This document shows, piece by piece, positions 19,351 to 28,129 of a DNA stretch of 28,129 bases. The translations under genes were made by a program, and so were the position numbers. Within the stretch, counting starts at the first letter, position 1; each line of letters starts with the position of its first letter. This DNA comes from a candidate division SR1 bacterium (lineage in GTDB: Bacteria > Patescibacteriota > Gracilibacteria > Absconditabacterales > Absconditicoccaceae): NCBI GenBank assembly GCA_025997135.1, contig BNUE01000011.1:1-28129 (forward strand), written 5' to 3'. A model generated the notes under the pieces. The model was not told where the DNA came from, searched no databases, and saw only the letters and a program-made list of their open reading frames with translations.

Positions 19351-21474
19351 TTACATTCTAATTGTGGAAGTTGATACTCTACCACCTGCCTGTCCTCATC
19401 ATCTATTTGAATTATTCGCATTGAATTGTTGTACATTGTTTTGCATATTTTGTTGTTGCATAGCTTCAATATCTAATTCTTCTTTCTCGGTGGAGATCCC
19501 AGCTTGTGATAAACCATATTGAGTGATATATATTGCTTTGATTTTGTCGCTGATGGAAAGTCCTTCTGTGATTTGTGTATTGTTTTCATCGGAATCTCAG
19601 ATTTTTACTATCTGATCAATTCGTTGTCAATTTTTGTAGAGGGAAACTATGTTGTCATCTCAGGATCTAGTGATAGATTGGTTTGGTACTAAAAGAACAT
19701 TTTTGGTTTGAGAAGTTATGATTTTTGCATTTCATCACATACCAGCTAGAATTACTTCATCTGGATCGTTCTTCTCGAAAGTTACTGTAACTTCATAAGT
19801 GGCGATACCACCAGCTGATGTAGGTATTGTGTTGATCTCAGTTATGATGCCGTGATATTCTTGTGTCGAGTATGCGTCTAGAAATACTACAACATCCATT
19901 CATGCCTTGAGCTTGATAATATCTACTTGCTCAACATTTAAAACCATTTCCAGAACGTTATTATTTTCTACATAAATATATTTATCAGAGTTTGATTCGA
20001 TATTGTCTCACATCTGCATATCCATCTGAGTAATGACCCCATCAAAATTGGCTTCTAGTAGATAATCATCGTATTTTTTTAGCAGAGCATTTAGTGACTC
20101 TTGTTTCTGTCTGACGCTATTTTTGGCTTGATTGATTTTGGACTGATTTAGAGATTCTCATCCTTTGATTTTGGCAATGTCTCTCTGGATATTAGCTAAA
20201 TTCTGTAGCAAATCAGCTTTTTCTTTTTGCTGAGATACCAAAAGAGAAGAAATAGAAAGCTGATCTTTTTCTAATTGAGTTTCTGCCTGCTGTAGGGCGA
20301 TTTTTGCATTATCGAGTTCGCGTTTTTTGTCAGGAAGAGAGGTGTCATCATCGAGTTTCGCGAGAATATCTACTGTATTTGTATAGGATTGGATATATTG
20401 GATACCTGCAGACTGAGTGTCAGTACCGTAAGTCTTGGCATAAGAATCTAGTTTTGACTGGGGTTGTGCGATGGTGTCGACACTGGATTTGAACATTGTG
20501 TAGTTGTTTTCTCACCAAATCATCATATCAGAACCGATATTTTTGAGAATAATATATGCAGAGAGTAATTCTTCTTTGGAAATGTCAGCTATTGGTGTAG
20601 ATTCTAGATCTCAATAGACTTTTTCTAGTTGAGTAGTGAGCTCATTTAAGCTTTGAAAGGTCTTTTCGGATTGTTCTTTGGTTGAGAGGTCTTTGGCTCA
20701 AATATAGATTTTATCTTGATTGGATGATGAATAACGCATAGTTACACCTACTATTTGATCATATCAATCAAGGGTAGTTTTGATGGAATTTAAAGATGTT
20801 TTAAGCTTGTAGACGGCATCCTGAAACTTAGCATTTCTGTCTCTCATGGTGCTAGAAAGTGCTAGGTCTGCAGTAGCAGATTCAGATCCTGATAAAAGCT
20901 CATTGTAGTCTGCTAAAACGTCATCATAAGATTTTTGTTTTTCTGAAATTGTAACTTTATCTTTTTCGATGGTTTGATTTAGCTGAGATAGCTCTAGAGC
21001 TTGGTCCTGATTTATAGTTTTTTGCTTTAATAAAATTTCATCATATTTCGCCTGAGATAGTGCTAATTCAATCTTCAAATCATATCCTGCTGTCGCATCA
21101 CTCAGAGCCATCTGTGCATCTGATAGATTGAGCTGAGCCTGTTCAACCTGAGTATCTAAGTCATCTGTGGAAATAGCAGCTAATACCTGTCATTTGTAGA
21201 CGGATTCTCCTACTTTTACATTTACAGCAGTGATTTTGCCTTTGTTGATAAAAGTTAATTTCTGTGAGTCTGCAAAAGTAGTAGTTCACTGTAGGGTTAG
21301 AGTAGTCTGTAAATCGCCTGTCTGAACGACGTATTCACGAGATGCAAACGTAGGAGTCAGTGTTCTATTTCTATTTCGAGGGTGCCGTACAAAAACTATA
21401 ATTAATATTATAACTCCTGCGATGATGATGGAAGTTCTTTTGTTGTCGCTAATCCAGCTTTTTGCTCTCTTCAT
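19351..21474 (-). CDS. Membrane fusion (periplasmic adaptor-like) protein, MacA/HlyD type
   Basis: 707 residues, much longer than the usual ~400. N-terminal membrane anchor (about 14-31, TSIIIAGVIILIIVFV), first lipoyl half-motif around 62-100 (GKITAVNVKVGESVYKGQVL), then a long coiled-coil region to about 465 with alternating helical hairpins, interrupted by a segment around DGYDQIVGVTM. The second lipoyl half (YLLEANFDGVITQMDMQMGD) and beta-barrel follow (EMVLNVEQVDIIKLKAGMDV), then VPNQSI and a Gln/Asn/Gly-rich tail. Adaptors of this type couple MacB-like ABC exporters to outer structures. The nearest candidate ATPase, at 1268-1951, shares the upstream control element. The elongated hairpin would reach further through the wall or S-layer; this is inference. 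Confidence 0.88.
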
Positions 21475-21512
21475 AATGATTATGTGAAAAAAATATGTAA
21501 AAAACAGCTTTT

Positions 21513-21541
21513 ATTGTAGGGTTTTGCAATAAAGAAATCAA
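21513..21541 (-). promoter_or_regulatory. Promoter of the membrane fusion protein gene
   Basis: Minus strand TTGATT (21536-21541), 17-nt spacer, TACAAT (21513-21518), 38 nt before the ATG. The TTTAAG element ends 9 nt upstream of the -35 box. Confidence 0.55.
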
Positions 21542-21549
21542 GAGAAAGT

Positions 21550-21569
21550 ATTTAAGGTTATTTTAAGGT
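21550..21569 (+). promoter_or_regulatory. TTTAAG-N5-TTTAAG direct repeat upstream of the fusion protein gene
   Basis: Identical over 20 nt to 1199-1218. It lies just upstream of the -35 box, in inverted orientation relative to the gene it would control. The last ten bases are also the start of a 13-nt repeat flanking the 59-nt element. Confidence 0.55.
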
Positions 21570-21579
21570 AGGGGGTGAC

Positions 21580-21638
21580 CACACTCGGCAAGCTCGTGTG
21601 CGAGGCGGGGCTTCGCCCCGAACCCCATTTTTAGTGTG
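21580..21638. repeat. 59-nt GC-rich structured repeat, copy B
   Basis: Same orientation, length and predicted folding as copy A: outer CACACT/AGTGTG, inner CTCG/CGAG, CGGGGC-TTC-GCCCCG hairpin, then AACCCC and a T-rich stretch. It differs from copy A only in the T-rich part before AGTGTG. It lies between the fusion protein promoter and the 3' end of the polyglycine surface protein gene. It is flanked by the 13-mer TTTAAGGTAGGGG at 21562-21574 and 21663-21675. Confidence 0.8.
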
Positions 21639-21689
21639 AAAAAAAATATATTTTAGCAAGTATTTAAGGTAGGGGAGTATAATGGTAAA

Positions 21690-23975
21690 TTAGGAGAAAG
21701 ATAGACGCCAGAACTGTGAGAAGATTCGTCCACGTTTTTCGTGTAGTTTAGGCTGATCTAGCGTGATAATTCATTGAGATTTTAGGTTTGCAAGGTGCTT
21801 TTCTCGGTAATTGGCTTGAGCTGTATTGTATGTAGAACCATAGAGTAGGCGAGAAAGAGTAGTAGCGAAGTCAGCTCTTGTCACTATTTGAGATGGCATA
21901 AAATCATTGATAGCTTTTCAATCTGTCTGGATTCACATAATTCATAATTGGCATGCCTGAATCATAAAATTATATAGATCAGAAGCTTTATAACTAGCAA
22001 TAGAGGAATAAAAAGCTGAACAGGATTTGGATGTGTCAGGATTTTTTTTCTGAATATTTTTAGCGTATTGAACTAGAATTTTGGCTAATTCTGCTCTGGT
22101 GATATTGTCCCAAGGTCTGGAATCCTGAACATATCAGGCGCTAGAAAGTCAGATAGCGTGCGCATAGTGAAAAGCCTGCTCATCTTCTAGTGAATATGGT
22201 GTATTTCTAAAAACTGGTGATTTGAGATGGTTTCATCGAGAGCTTGAATTTATCGGAATGGATGTTGTATATGGGATTGTACTTCATCCTCATCCCCCTC
22301 ATCCTCATCCTCATCCACCTCATCCTCATCCACCTCATCCTCATCCTCATCCACCTCATCCTCATCAATTATTACTTCATGTGTTGTTATTTCAGGTATT
22401 TAGAGAGGCTAAGACATCTGTAGCTAGGTCAATATAGGCTTTATAACTGATGCAATTGTCTGTTCAGCTGTAGGTGATGGCTCAGCCATTTCAATCTACA
22501 AATCATTGTATAATACATCCATAAATGGCGTTTGCATCAGCAAATTCGGTAGCTTTGGTTCAGGTTTCGAGAAGTGTACGGTTATCGTCCATCTGGTCTG
22601 CAAGCTCGAAAAAAGATATAACGTGGTCGTAATTCAGACTTTTGTGTCTGTCTGTGAAATCTACTCAGAGAGAGATGGCGTAATCTCTATAATAATCAGA
22701 TAGAGTAATGAACTCTTGGACTGCTTGTGCAGAATTTAGGGAATTTAATTTATTGATGGCATTTAGTCGAGATGCAATGAGTCATGCTGGCTCAGATGCT
22801 AAATCTCAAGTTGCGATGGCATTATGAACGGCAGCAGCTGTATTTATTAGGTTAGCAGCAGCGATTTGATAATTATCCGCTCAGGACATATTGTTTCAAG
22901 AAGAATTGCTATTTCATGAAAGTACAAAAATAGCTTTGTCAATGTATGATTGGTAGTCTGAGGCTCAGATTTCTCCTCATTTTCAGTCTACAAAGTCTTG
23001 GATAATCCTGCCATAAATGGCGTTTGCTTCAGCAAATTCAGTCGCCTGAAATCCAGATTGGAGAGTTGCACGGTTATCATCCATTTGGTCAGCGAGAGTG
23101 AAAAAATCAAACACTTTTGTGTAATTGGAATTCATGTGAGAACCCGCAATCTCTACTCAGAATTTGAGAGCAAGTGCTCTGTAATAATTGGAGATGGCGA
23201 TGAGGTTCTGCACGTTATCAGCGGAAGCTAAATTATTTAACTGATGAATTCCTGAATATCGGGTATCAATAAGTACTGTCGGTTCTTGGTCTCAGATAAA
23301 TATATGTGCATTTAGAGCATTGTGGATCGCTCCAGCGGTATTTATGAGTATTCAGGCGGCAGTTTCGTAATCTTCGGCATCGCTTCATCGTGACTGTGTC
23401 TGGAGAGCTGTTGCATTGATGCTCAAGAGTAGAGGTATCGCCTGATTAACGTAATTTTTATAATTATTTAGTCAGATAGATCATCAGTTTCAGTCTACGA
23501 AACCTTGGATTATACTTTTGTGAGTAGCGATCAGATTTGCACCTGTCGTGCCTAATGTTTGCAGATGATTGGCGTCTACTTGCTCAACTATCTTAAAAAA
23601 TTTGATAACAGCGTCATAATTCTGATTTTTGTGTATGCCTGTGATGTCGACATTGTAGATAGTAGCTAGGTTTTTGTACTGATTGGCTAAAGTAAAAAGG
23701 TCGCTAAAATCAGATGGTGTATTGAGAGAATTTCAGCTGAAAGTGATATTTAATTTGTCAATAGCTAAGTGCCGTTTGTCGACTATGTCTGTTGGCTCTG
23801 TATCGCCAGTGAATAGATGTGCATTCAGAGCATTGTGTATCGCTCCAGCGGTGTTTATAGTGAGAGATGCAGCTTCCCATCGAGTGGTGGCATCTGGAGG
23901 GGTCGTCAATGCAAAAGTAGGAGAAACTGACAGTATCAAGCCAAAAACACCTAGTAAAAATCAGCTTTTTTTCAT
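21690..23975 (-). CDS. Large secreted modular protein with 28-Gly linker and SLH-like repeats
   Basis: 761 residues in code 25; the standard code breaks it into more than ten pieces. Signal peptide MKKSGFLLGVFGLILSVSPTFA. Three related modules of about 165 residues follow (about 33-198, 199-362, 363-530). They share INTAGAIHNALNAH or a variant (INTAAAVHNAIA), a helix like FFELADQMDDNR and, at the end, GFVDGNGG or similar. Then TGNNNTGSNN and 28 consecutive glycines (537-564). The C-terminus has two SLH-like repeats: AHAIGLSSAGYV...NITRAELAKILVQYA and ACQLGIMGI...FMPSQIVTRADFATTLSRLL. SLH domains bind wall polymers, so the modules would be displayed on the cell surface through a flexible linker. 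I do not recognise the module family. Confidence 0.85.
22284..22367 (-). repeat. Polyglycine tract of 28 codons, 13 of them UGA
   Basis: The minus strand reads an unbroken series of TGA, GGA, GGT and GGG codons: 13 TGA, 11 GGA, 3 GGT and 1 GGG. The core period is TGAGGA, with GGTGGA inserted at intervals. In the plus orientation it is a CATCCT-type simple repeat. It links the module region to the SLH-like region. Confidence 0.9.
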
Positions 23976-23998
23976 TTTTTCTAATAAAATAGTAAAAG

Positions 23999-24021
23999 AA
24001 ATCTGAATCTTCCGCAGATTT
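23999..24021 (-). terminator. Possible terminator of the 24069-24629 gene
   Basis: Minus strand hairpin AAATCTG...CAGATTT (7 bp, arms 24015-24021 and 23999-24005) followed by CTTTTAC, 48 nt after the stop of the upstream gene. It abuts the -10 box of the next gene, so it might act as a start-site hairpin instead. Confidence 0.35.
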
Positions 24022-24047
24022 TATAGTGGTTTTTGTATGAATTACAA
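24020..24047 (-). promoter_or_regulatory. Promoter of the modular surface protein
   Basis: Minus strand TTGTAA (24042-24047), 16-nt spacer, TATAAA (24020-24025), about 45 nt before the ATG. Confidence 0.5.
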
Positions 24048-24068
24048 GGAATTTTAGAAGAAATTTTA

Positions 24069-24629
24069 TTATTTAAGTTTAGATATGTCTTCTGAATCAT
24101 ATTCAGCTTTTTTTTCTTGTTTTGTATGGGTTAGGCTATTTAATTGGGCAGAGCTTATGCCTAAATTCGCTCATTCTCAGTGGAATTTAGCTGCGATAGT
24201 GTTGTTTTTCTGTAAAGGATGATTTCTTATTTTTAGTAATTTGTAACTATAAGAATTGTCTGTCTTGCCTATCATATTAATAGCTGATCAAATATTATGA
24301 ATACCATTGCCTAAGCTGTCTCTCAGGTGCGAAAAAAGACGAATGCTCGGTGTAGTGATAGCTCTGCCGACCACCTCAACCCCAGTTCCAATAGCCACAA
24401 AAGGGCTGGCTAAGGCTCTGCCGAATTTGCGGTATCGAGTTTTTCATTTTTTTACTGATTTGAATACATTTTGCATGTGTTTTCCAGTTCATAGTAGTGT
24501 TTCTAATATCTCTTTTGGATAATTGAGAGTAGATTTTACTATATTATATCCAGTATTGACGGTGCTGGCGATAGGTCTATGGACTATGCCTCCTGTATTA
24601 ACTAATCGATTTGTGGCTTTATTTCACAT
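24069..24629 (-). CDS. Hypothetical protein, 186 aa
   Basis: An uninterrupted code-25 frame from ATG 24629 (MGNKATNRLVNTGGIVHRPI) to TAA. The composition is protein-like: basic N-terminal two thirds (HMQNVFKSVKKGKTRYRKFG), a moderately hydrophobic stretch RALASPFVAIGTGVEVVGRA that may associate with the membrane, then NIGSAINMIGKTD and a charged C-terminus ending EYDSEDISKLK. No clear signal peptide. I do not recognise a family. Several glycines are TGA. It lies upstream of, and in the same direction as, the modular surface protein. Confidence 0.65.
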
Positions 24630-24697
24630 GTTTTGACTTGTTATTAAATAAATTATGTATTATTATATCTATTTTATATCAAAATGCAAAAAATAAC

Positions 24698-24725
24698 TTG
24701 ACTTTTTGTAAAAAATGATTATAAT
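24698..24725 (+). promoter_or_regulatory. Consensus-like promoter of the 102-aa protein gene
   Basis: TTGACT (24698-24703), 16-nt spacer, TATAAT (24720-24725), one base from consensus. The ATG is at 24826, so the leader is about 95 nt and is mostly AT-rich; nothing else is evident in it. Confidence 0.7.
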
Positions 24726-24825
24726 GAAGAATATATCAGAGTCATACTATCTTGCAGCAGTGCGGAATAGATTATTGGTGTAATATAATAAAAATGAAAT
24801 TATTAATATAAATATAGGTAATACT

Positions 24826-25134
24826 ATGAATAATGCAGCAATAGCACGTATATCGGTAGCTTTGTGGGATGCTAGAAAGAAAGATTATACTTATTTTACA
24901 GTTCCAGTGTATGATCAAGTAACCTTAGATTCTTGTTCTTCTCTTACAAAAGGGATGGAAATCATACTAAAAGAATCTTGTTTTGGAGATTTGAGATATG
25001 AAGTGGATGTTGCTCCGATAACTTTTGGAGCTAAAAGGTATATTGATCGAAAAATAAGTGGTAAAACGTATCGAGTAAGGTTCCGTGAAATGTGCAAAGT
25101 CATTGAACAAGCAGATATTTCTAAGCTTCTTTAG
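24826..25134 (+). CDS. Hypothetical 102-aa protein
   Basis: MNNAAIARISVALWDARKKD... to TAG. A compact alpha/beta composition with several strands (DYTYFTVPVYD, RYEVDVAPITFG, KTYRVRFREM) and no membrane segment. The gene has its own near-consensus promoter and a strong terminator, so it is a single-gene transcript and probably well expressed. It has no TGA codon although it contains five glycines. I do not recognise a family; a small cytoplasmic RNA- or DNA-binding protein is possible but unproven. Confidence 0.75.
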   Translation: MNNAAIARISVALWDARKKDYTYFTVPVYDQVTLDSCSSLTKGMEIILKESCFGDLRYEVDVAPITFGAKRYIDRKISGKTYRVRFREMCKVIEQADISKLL

Positions 25135-25155
25135 AATCTCTACACAAACTATAAG

Positions 25156-25188
25156 GTGATTGTTTATGAGACAGTCACTTTTTTTTTA
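25156..25188 (+). terminator. Strong intrinsic terminator
   Basis: An 8-bp stem GTGATTGT/ACAGTCAC (one T-G wobble; 25156-25163 and 25171-25178), 7-nt loop, then nine T. It ends the single-gene transcript of the 102-aa protein. Confidence 0.85.
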
Positions 25189-25190
25189 AT

Positions 25191-25739
25191 TTAATGATGA
25201 GTAGAGGAGTCTGGGTAGTATCTCAGTACTTGTAGTGCAAACTTGTCGATGAATTTACATCTTTTGTCTCGTTCAGGTTTGGACATATAAACTATGGATA
25301 CATTTTCTATAAAATACTTATGAAAAATTTCAGCGATAGAGTCCTTTAATTGCTGGATTTGATTGACTTCCATGTGCTGGTAGATGACCATCATATCGAA
25401 TTCTAGTGGGATTCAGAATTTTTTTCATCGGAAAGTTCTATCGATCATCACCGAATATGTACTGAATAACTCTAATAAATCTTCTTTTAGTGAGGCTAGA
25501 AAAAACATACGAAATAGTTCGTAATGCGTAGTTAACATCGTGATCGAAAAACCAGCATTATCTTTGTTTATATCTATTATCCCTGACTCTTCGAGTGAGT
25601 CAATTTGTTTTTTGATAGCTGGAAATGTCCGTTCTAATTCGCTCTCTAATGCTCTCATAGAAACTCATTGGCGACGAAAAAGCAGATATTTGAGTATATC
25701 TACCTTAGTTTTGGACCCAAAGAGTTTTTCGAGATTCAT
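25191..25739 (-). CDS. Winged-helix transcriptional regulator-like protein
   Basis: 182 residues. The N-terminus MNLEKLFGSKTKVDILKYLL...GVSMRALESELERTFPAIKKQI followed by DSLEESGIIDINKDNAGF is a winged-helix DNA-binding domain: helix, helix, recognition helix, then the beta wing. The second half (HYELFRMFFLASLKEDLLEL...FGIPLEFDMMVIYQHMEV) resembles the minimal nucleotidyltransferase-like or effector domain often fused to such helices in archaea and CPR bacteria; the pairing is only a suggestion. Two TGA codons lie between the fragments that a standard-code translation would give (at about 25422 and 25660). It is 27 nt downstream of the metallopeptidase gene in the same direction, so it may be cotranscribed and may regulate it. 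Confidence 0.72.
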
Positions 25740-25766
25740 ATCAGGCTGAAATTAAATTAAAATGTG

Positions 25767-26762
25767 TTATTCTATGATTCTAGTGGAATCCCAAGGTCTC
25801 CAGTCGTTATTTACTGTATTCATCGCAAGTTCTGAATCTGAGAAAAATTGTCCTCAATATAATTTATTGAAATAGTCATACTTGGTATGGAGTGAACTGT
25901 TTGTACCTGCTAGAAACTGGAATACATTATGGTGATTTAAAAAGAGGTTGTGACATTCAGCCCAATCTTCGAAAGGGTCGCTCATACCGTATCCTGAGCA
26001 GAAATCTTGCTTTTCGAGTCAGCTTTTCCTGATGCTCTCTGAATCTCGAGAAATCCTATAATAATCAATAGATAAATCGTCAATAGCAAAAGCTTTTTTG
26101 CCGAATTCGGTATAAAGTGCACTTTTTGTCCTGCTAGTTCCATTTAATGCTCCTAAATCCATAATATGTCATATTTCATGTGTGAAAACTTGCCAAAATT
26201 CATTTGCGTATTTCATAGTTCATAGGTTTATGGTCATTTTGGTCCGTCCTGAGCTTCATCTGCGGCTTCATGAGGTAGGATTTATGATGATTTGGGCGAG
26301 GACTTTGGATAATTCGTATCACTGAGTTTTGATGAGGTCTAGACGAGATATAATCTGTATAATCTGGGAAAAATATTCCATTTTTTGGTTGTCAGAGAAT
26401 GCACCGTTGAAATTGGTGTGCTGGCAAATTAGAGAAAAAGAAATACAAAGCTGATTATAATCCAGAGGTACAGCATGAGAATTGTCTCCAGAATTAGCTC
26501 CAGATGCAGCGTGATTTTGTTCTGATTGATCTGTGAATTCTAGAGCCTGACTAATTTGTTTGTCTAGCTCAGATGTGAAATTAGTATTGATTTTGGCGGG
26601 TTTTTTTGACTGAAAATTGAAAAAATTAAGTGCTGAAAAAACTACCACTGTAACTATTAATACTTTTAGCATATCACGTTGATGGCTTTTGAATAGGTGT
26701 TTTAGATGTGAGTATGGTTTTTTAGGTGTCAAAACAAAAAATGTATATAGCTTTTCTATCAC
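25767..26762 (-). CDS. Membrane-anchored HExxH zinc metallopeptidase
   Basis: 331 residues. A short basic cytoplasmic segment, one transmembrane helix (about 31-49, MLKVLIVTVVVFSALNFFNF), a Ser/Asn-rich linker, then a peptidase domain. The active-site helix is FTHEIGHIMDLGAL, with HEIGH at 195-199 (Gly198 is TGA). DPFEDWAECHNLF near 262-274 matches the glutamate that supplies the third zinc ligand in gluzincin-type enzymes (PxEDxAE). The catalytic domain would face outside the membrane, so substrates are surface or environmental proteins. It lies between two SLH-protein genes, making processing of surface proteins an attractive but untested idea. Family name not assigned. Confidence 0.85.
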
Positions 26763-26809
26763 TTTTCAAGCTAAAAAATAACCATTTTATAAAAAAAGTG
26801 ATAAAATAC

Positions 26810-26837
26810 TTGACAAATTAAAAAAAATATGTATAAT
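26810..26837 (+). promoter_or_regulatory. Consensus promoter of the SLH protein gene
   Basis: TTGACA (26810-26815), 16-nt spacer, TATAAT (26832-26837): both hexamers are perfect consensus. The leader to the ATG is about 100 nt. Confidence 0.75.
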
Positions 26838-26890
26838 AGTGTTGTACAAATGTCAAGAAAGGGGGCATCGGTACATAGGGATGTCGACAT

Positions 26891-26926
26891 ATAAATCAGG
26901 TTCTAGCACACAAAGATCTGATTTAT
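26891..26926 (+). other. Leader hairpin before the SLH protein gene
   Basis: A 9-bp perfect stem ATAAATCAG / CTGATTTAT (26891-26899 and 26918-26926), with an extra TCT/AGA pairing inside the loop. No T-run follows, so it is not a terminator. It could stabilise the message or control translation, since the ATG at 26946 lies 19 nt downstream. Confidence 0.45.
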
Positions 26927-26945
26927 CCCCTAATCATTTATCTCC

Positions 26946-28129
26946 ATGCAAAACAAAACTTCTCAGAAATCTAGAAAACCTCTATGATTTCTCAGTGTTG
27001 TGACGTTTCTGATGATCATGGTAGGAGTAGGTTATACTGTATCTAATGCAGTTGCTCAATCTCCAAATTCAGCTTTATCTCCTGTTTTGGCAGAAGATCA
27101 AATAACTGGAACCAGTTCAAATATTTCGCCACAATCACAGGGATGAAGTTTATTATCTTCGCTAGAATCCTCTGTTGCTAATAAAGCCACTACATTTTGG
27201 CAAAGCATCATTGGGAATGCAGTAAGTACAGAAAGCGTATCTATTGACACTGATAATTCAACTCAAAATGAGAAAAATTCAACTTTTTCTTCAGATTTGA
27301 ATGTATCTTTGGCTCCAACATTGCCTCTGCCTGGGGTATATGGCGATATTACATCTAGTAAGTATCGTGATGCTATTCTGGTACTATATTCTCAGGGACT
27401 CTTGCTTAGAGATGATAATTTTCACCCAGACAATTTTGTACGTGTTAGCGATTTCATAAGGGTAGTTATGGACGCGTATCTCGTACAGCAGTGAATAGAT
27501 CCACTTACCCAAAAGGATTACTCGACGAAAACTTATTTTGTCGATGAAAAAATTCCTACAGAGGTGTTAGTGAGAGTAAATCGTGCGTTTGAAGCATGAT
27601 TCCTACAAAATCTTGATGTGTTAGATGAGAACTGAAAATCTCGTTTAACAGAGTTTATTAGTCCCAGTAAAGCACAGGGTATTCTACGACTGATGAGTGC
27701 GAAATCACCATCTATTGTACAGAATCCACCTGATCTAGCTTTTCAGAGCAAAACAATGCTTCGTAAAGATGAGATGGCTAAATTGGTAGTTGACAGCTTA
27801 AATATGAAGCTGAATAGTCGTTCTTTACCAGTGTTTAAGGATATTTATTGATCTAAGTATCAAGAAGCAATTCAGATGCTTGCAGATTATGGAATTGTCG
27901 GTTGAGTAAATGGGAATTTTTTCCCAGATGCCTGACTCGAAAATAAAGATTTCGTAATTATGCTCTCTAGAGTTCTTCTTTTACAGCAAAATAAAACTTT
28001 TGTTCCAATAGATCGTTTTTATTACTTAACCACTATAAAAAATGTCTCAAATCTTGCTCCGTATGCTCCCTATCTTGAGTTTTGCCTTGAGTATGAAATA
28101 TGTAATTCATTACTTTCTCAGGAATCCAC
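26946..28129 (+). CDS. SLH-domain surface protein (3'-truncated)
   Basis: 394 residues are visible; the gene continues past the window. N-terminus MQNKTSQKSRKPLGFLSVVT with a signal peptide ending near VAQ. A Ser/Asn-rich stretch to about residue 120 is followed by SLH repeats: YGDITSSKYRDAILVLYSQG...FHPDNFVRVSDFIRVVMDAYL, a second at FVDEKIPTEVLVRVNRAFEA and a third around VFKDIYGSKYQEAIQMLADY...FFPDAGLENKDFVIMLSRVL. Sites normally reading TRAE are weaker (VRVSD, ENKD). The promoter is perfect consensus, consistent with an abundant S-layer-type protein. Few TGA codons occur in the first 180 residues, then one every 20-40. Confidence 0.85.

Noticed and set aside
19139..19469. Small minus-strand frames across the 59-nt repeat
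   Set aside because: They run through structured repeat and into the fusion protein gene in another frame; no start context or domain.
22261..22370. Simple CATCCT repeat as a noncoding microsatellite or CRISPR-like array
   Set aside because: It reads in frame as glycine within a long code-25 gene, and there are no spacers.
22222..22437. His/Pro-rich plus-strand frame with HPHPPHP repeats
   Set aside because: It is the antisense shadow of the polyglycine tract of the surface protein gene; flanking frames show the minus strand is coding.
24301..24522. Plus-strand frame beginning MPKLSLRCEKRRML
   Set aside because: Shadow of the minus-strand 186-aa gene, which is continuous in code 25.

Overview
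The window reads as a fragment of a Patescibacteria (CPR) genome of the Gracilibacteria / Absconditabacteria (SR1) type that uses genetic code 25, in which UGA encodes glycine. Read with the standard code, nearly every gene is cut into pieces at TGA. Read with TGA as Gly, 30 genes become long, full-length and recognisable, and the TGAs fall on glycines that the families conserve, such as Walker A loops and NusA KH loops. All 29 visible gene ends are TAA (23) or TAG (6), never TGA. The DNA is AT-rich, Shine-Dalgarno sequences are essentially absent, and promoters are mostly TTGnnn-N16/17-TATAAT. I see no rRNA, tRNA, CRISPR array or insertion sequence.

Layout. 1-1951 (+): a 5'-truncated metallophosphoesterase and a LolD/MacB-type ABC ATPase. 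1941-2972 (-): a small ORF and a WecG/TagA/CpsF glycosyltransferase. 3090-8764 (+): a type IV pilus / pseudopilin operon (PilN-like, PilO-like, PilC, three prepilins, one PilX-like protein). 8754-9149 (-): a membrane-anchored Holliday-resolvase-like endonuclease. 9265-10461 (+): RarA. 10511-14761 (-): a gene run with, in transcription order, a DUF2103-like protein, TsaB, RuvX, NusA, a polytopic membrane protein and two VirB2-like pilins. 14838-15698 (+): PrmC. 15847-19098 (-): a TPR lipoprotein-like or membrane protein and the PilB/GspE assembly ATPase. 19351-21474 (-): a long MacA/HlyD-type membrane fusion protein, flanked by two copies of a GC-rich 59-nt structured repeat. 21690-23975 (-): a large secreted protein with three modules, a 28-glycine tract and SLH-like repeats. 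24069-26762: two hypotheticals, a winged-helix regulator and a membrane-anchored HExxH metallopeptidase. 26946-end (+): a second SLH-domain surface protein, truncated by the window.

How the genes work together. The dominant theme is the cell envelope: pilus biogenesis split over two loci, VirB2-like pilins, S-layer-homology proteins, a wall-polymer-type glycosyltransferase, an exporter and a surface protease. Housekeeping genes (nusA, ruvX, tsaB, prmC, rarA) are interspersed. The two exporter parts, ABC ATPase and membrane fusion protein, lie about 20 kb apart but share an identical 20-bp upstream element containing TTTAAG-N5-TTTAAG. This suggests common control by an OmpR-family-like response regulator. 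The most unusual single object is the 28-Gly tract, in which 13 of 28 codons are UGA.
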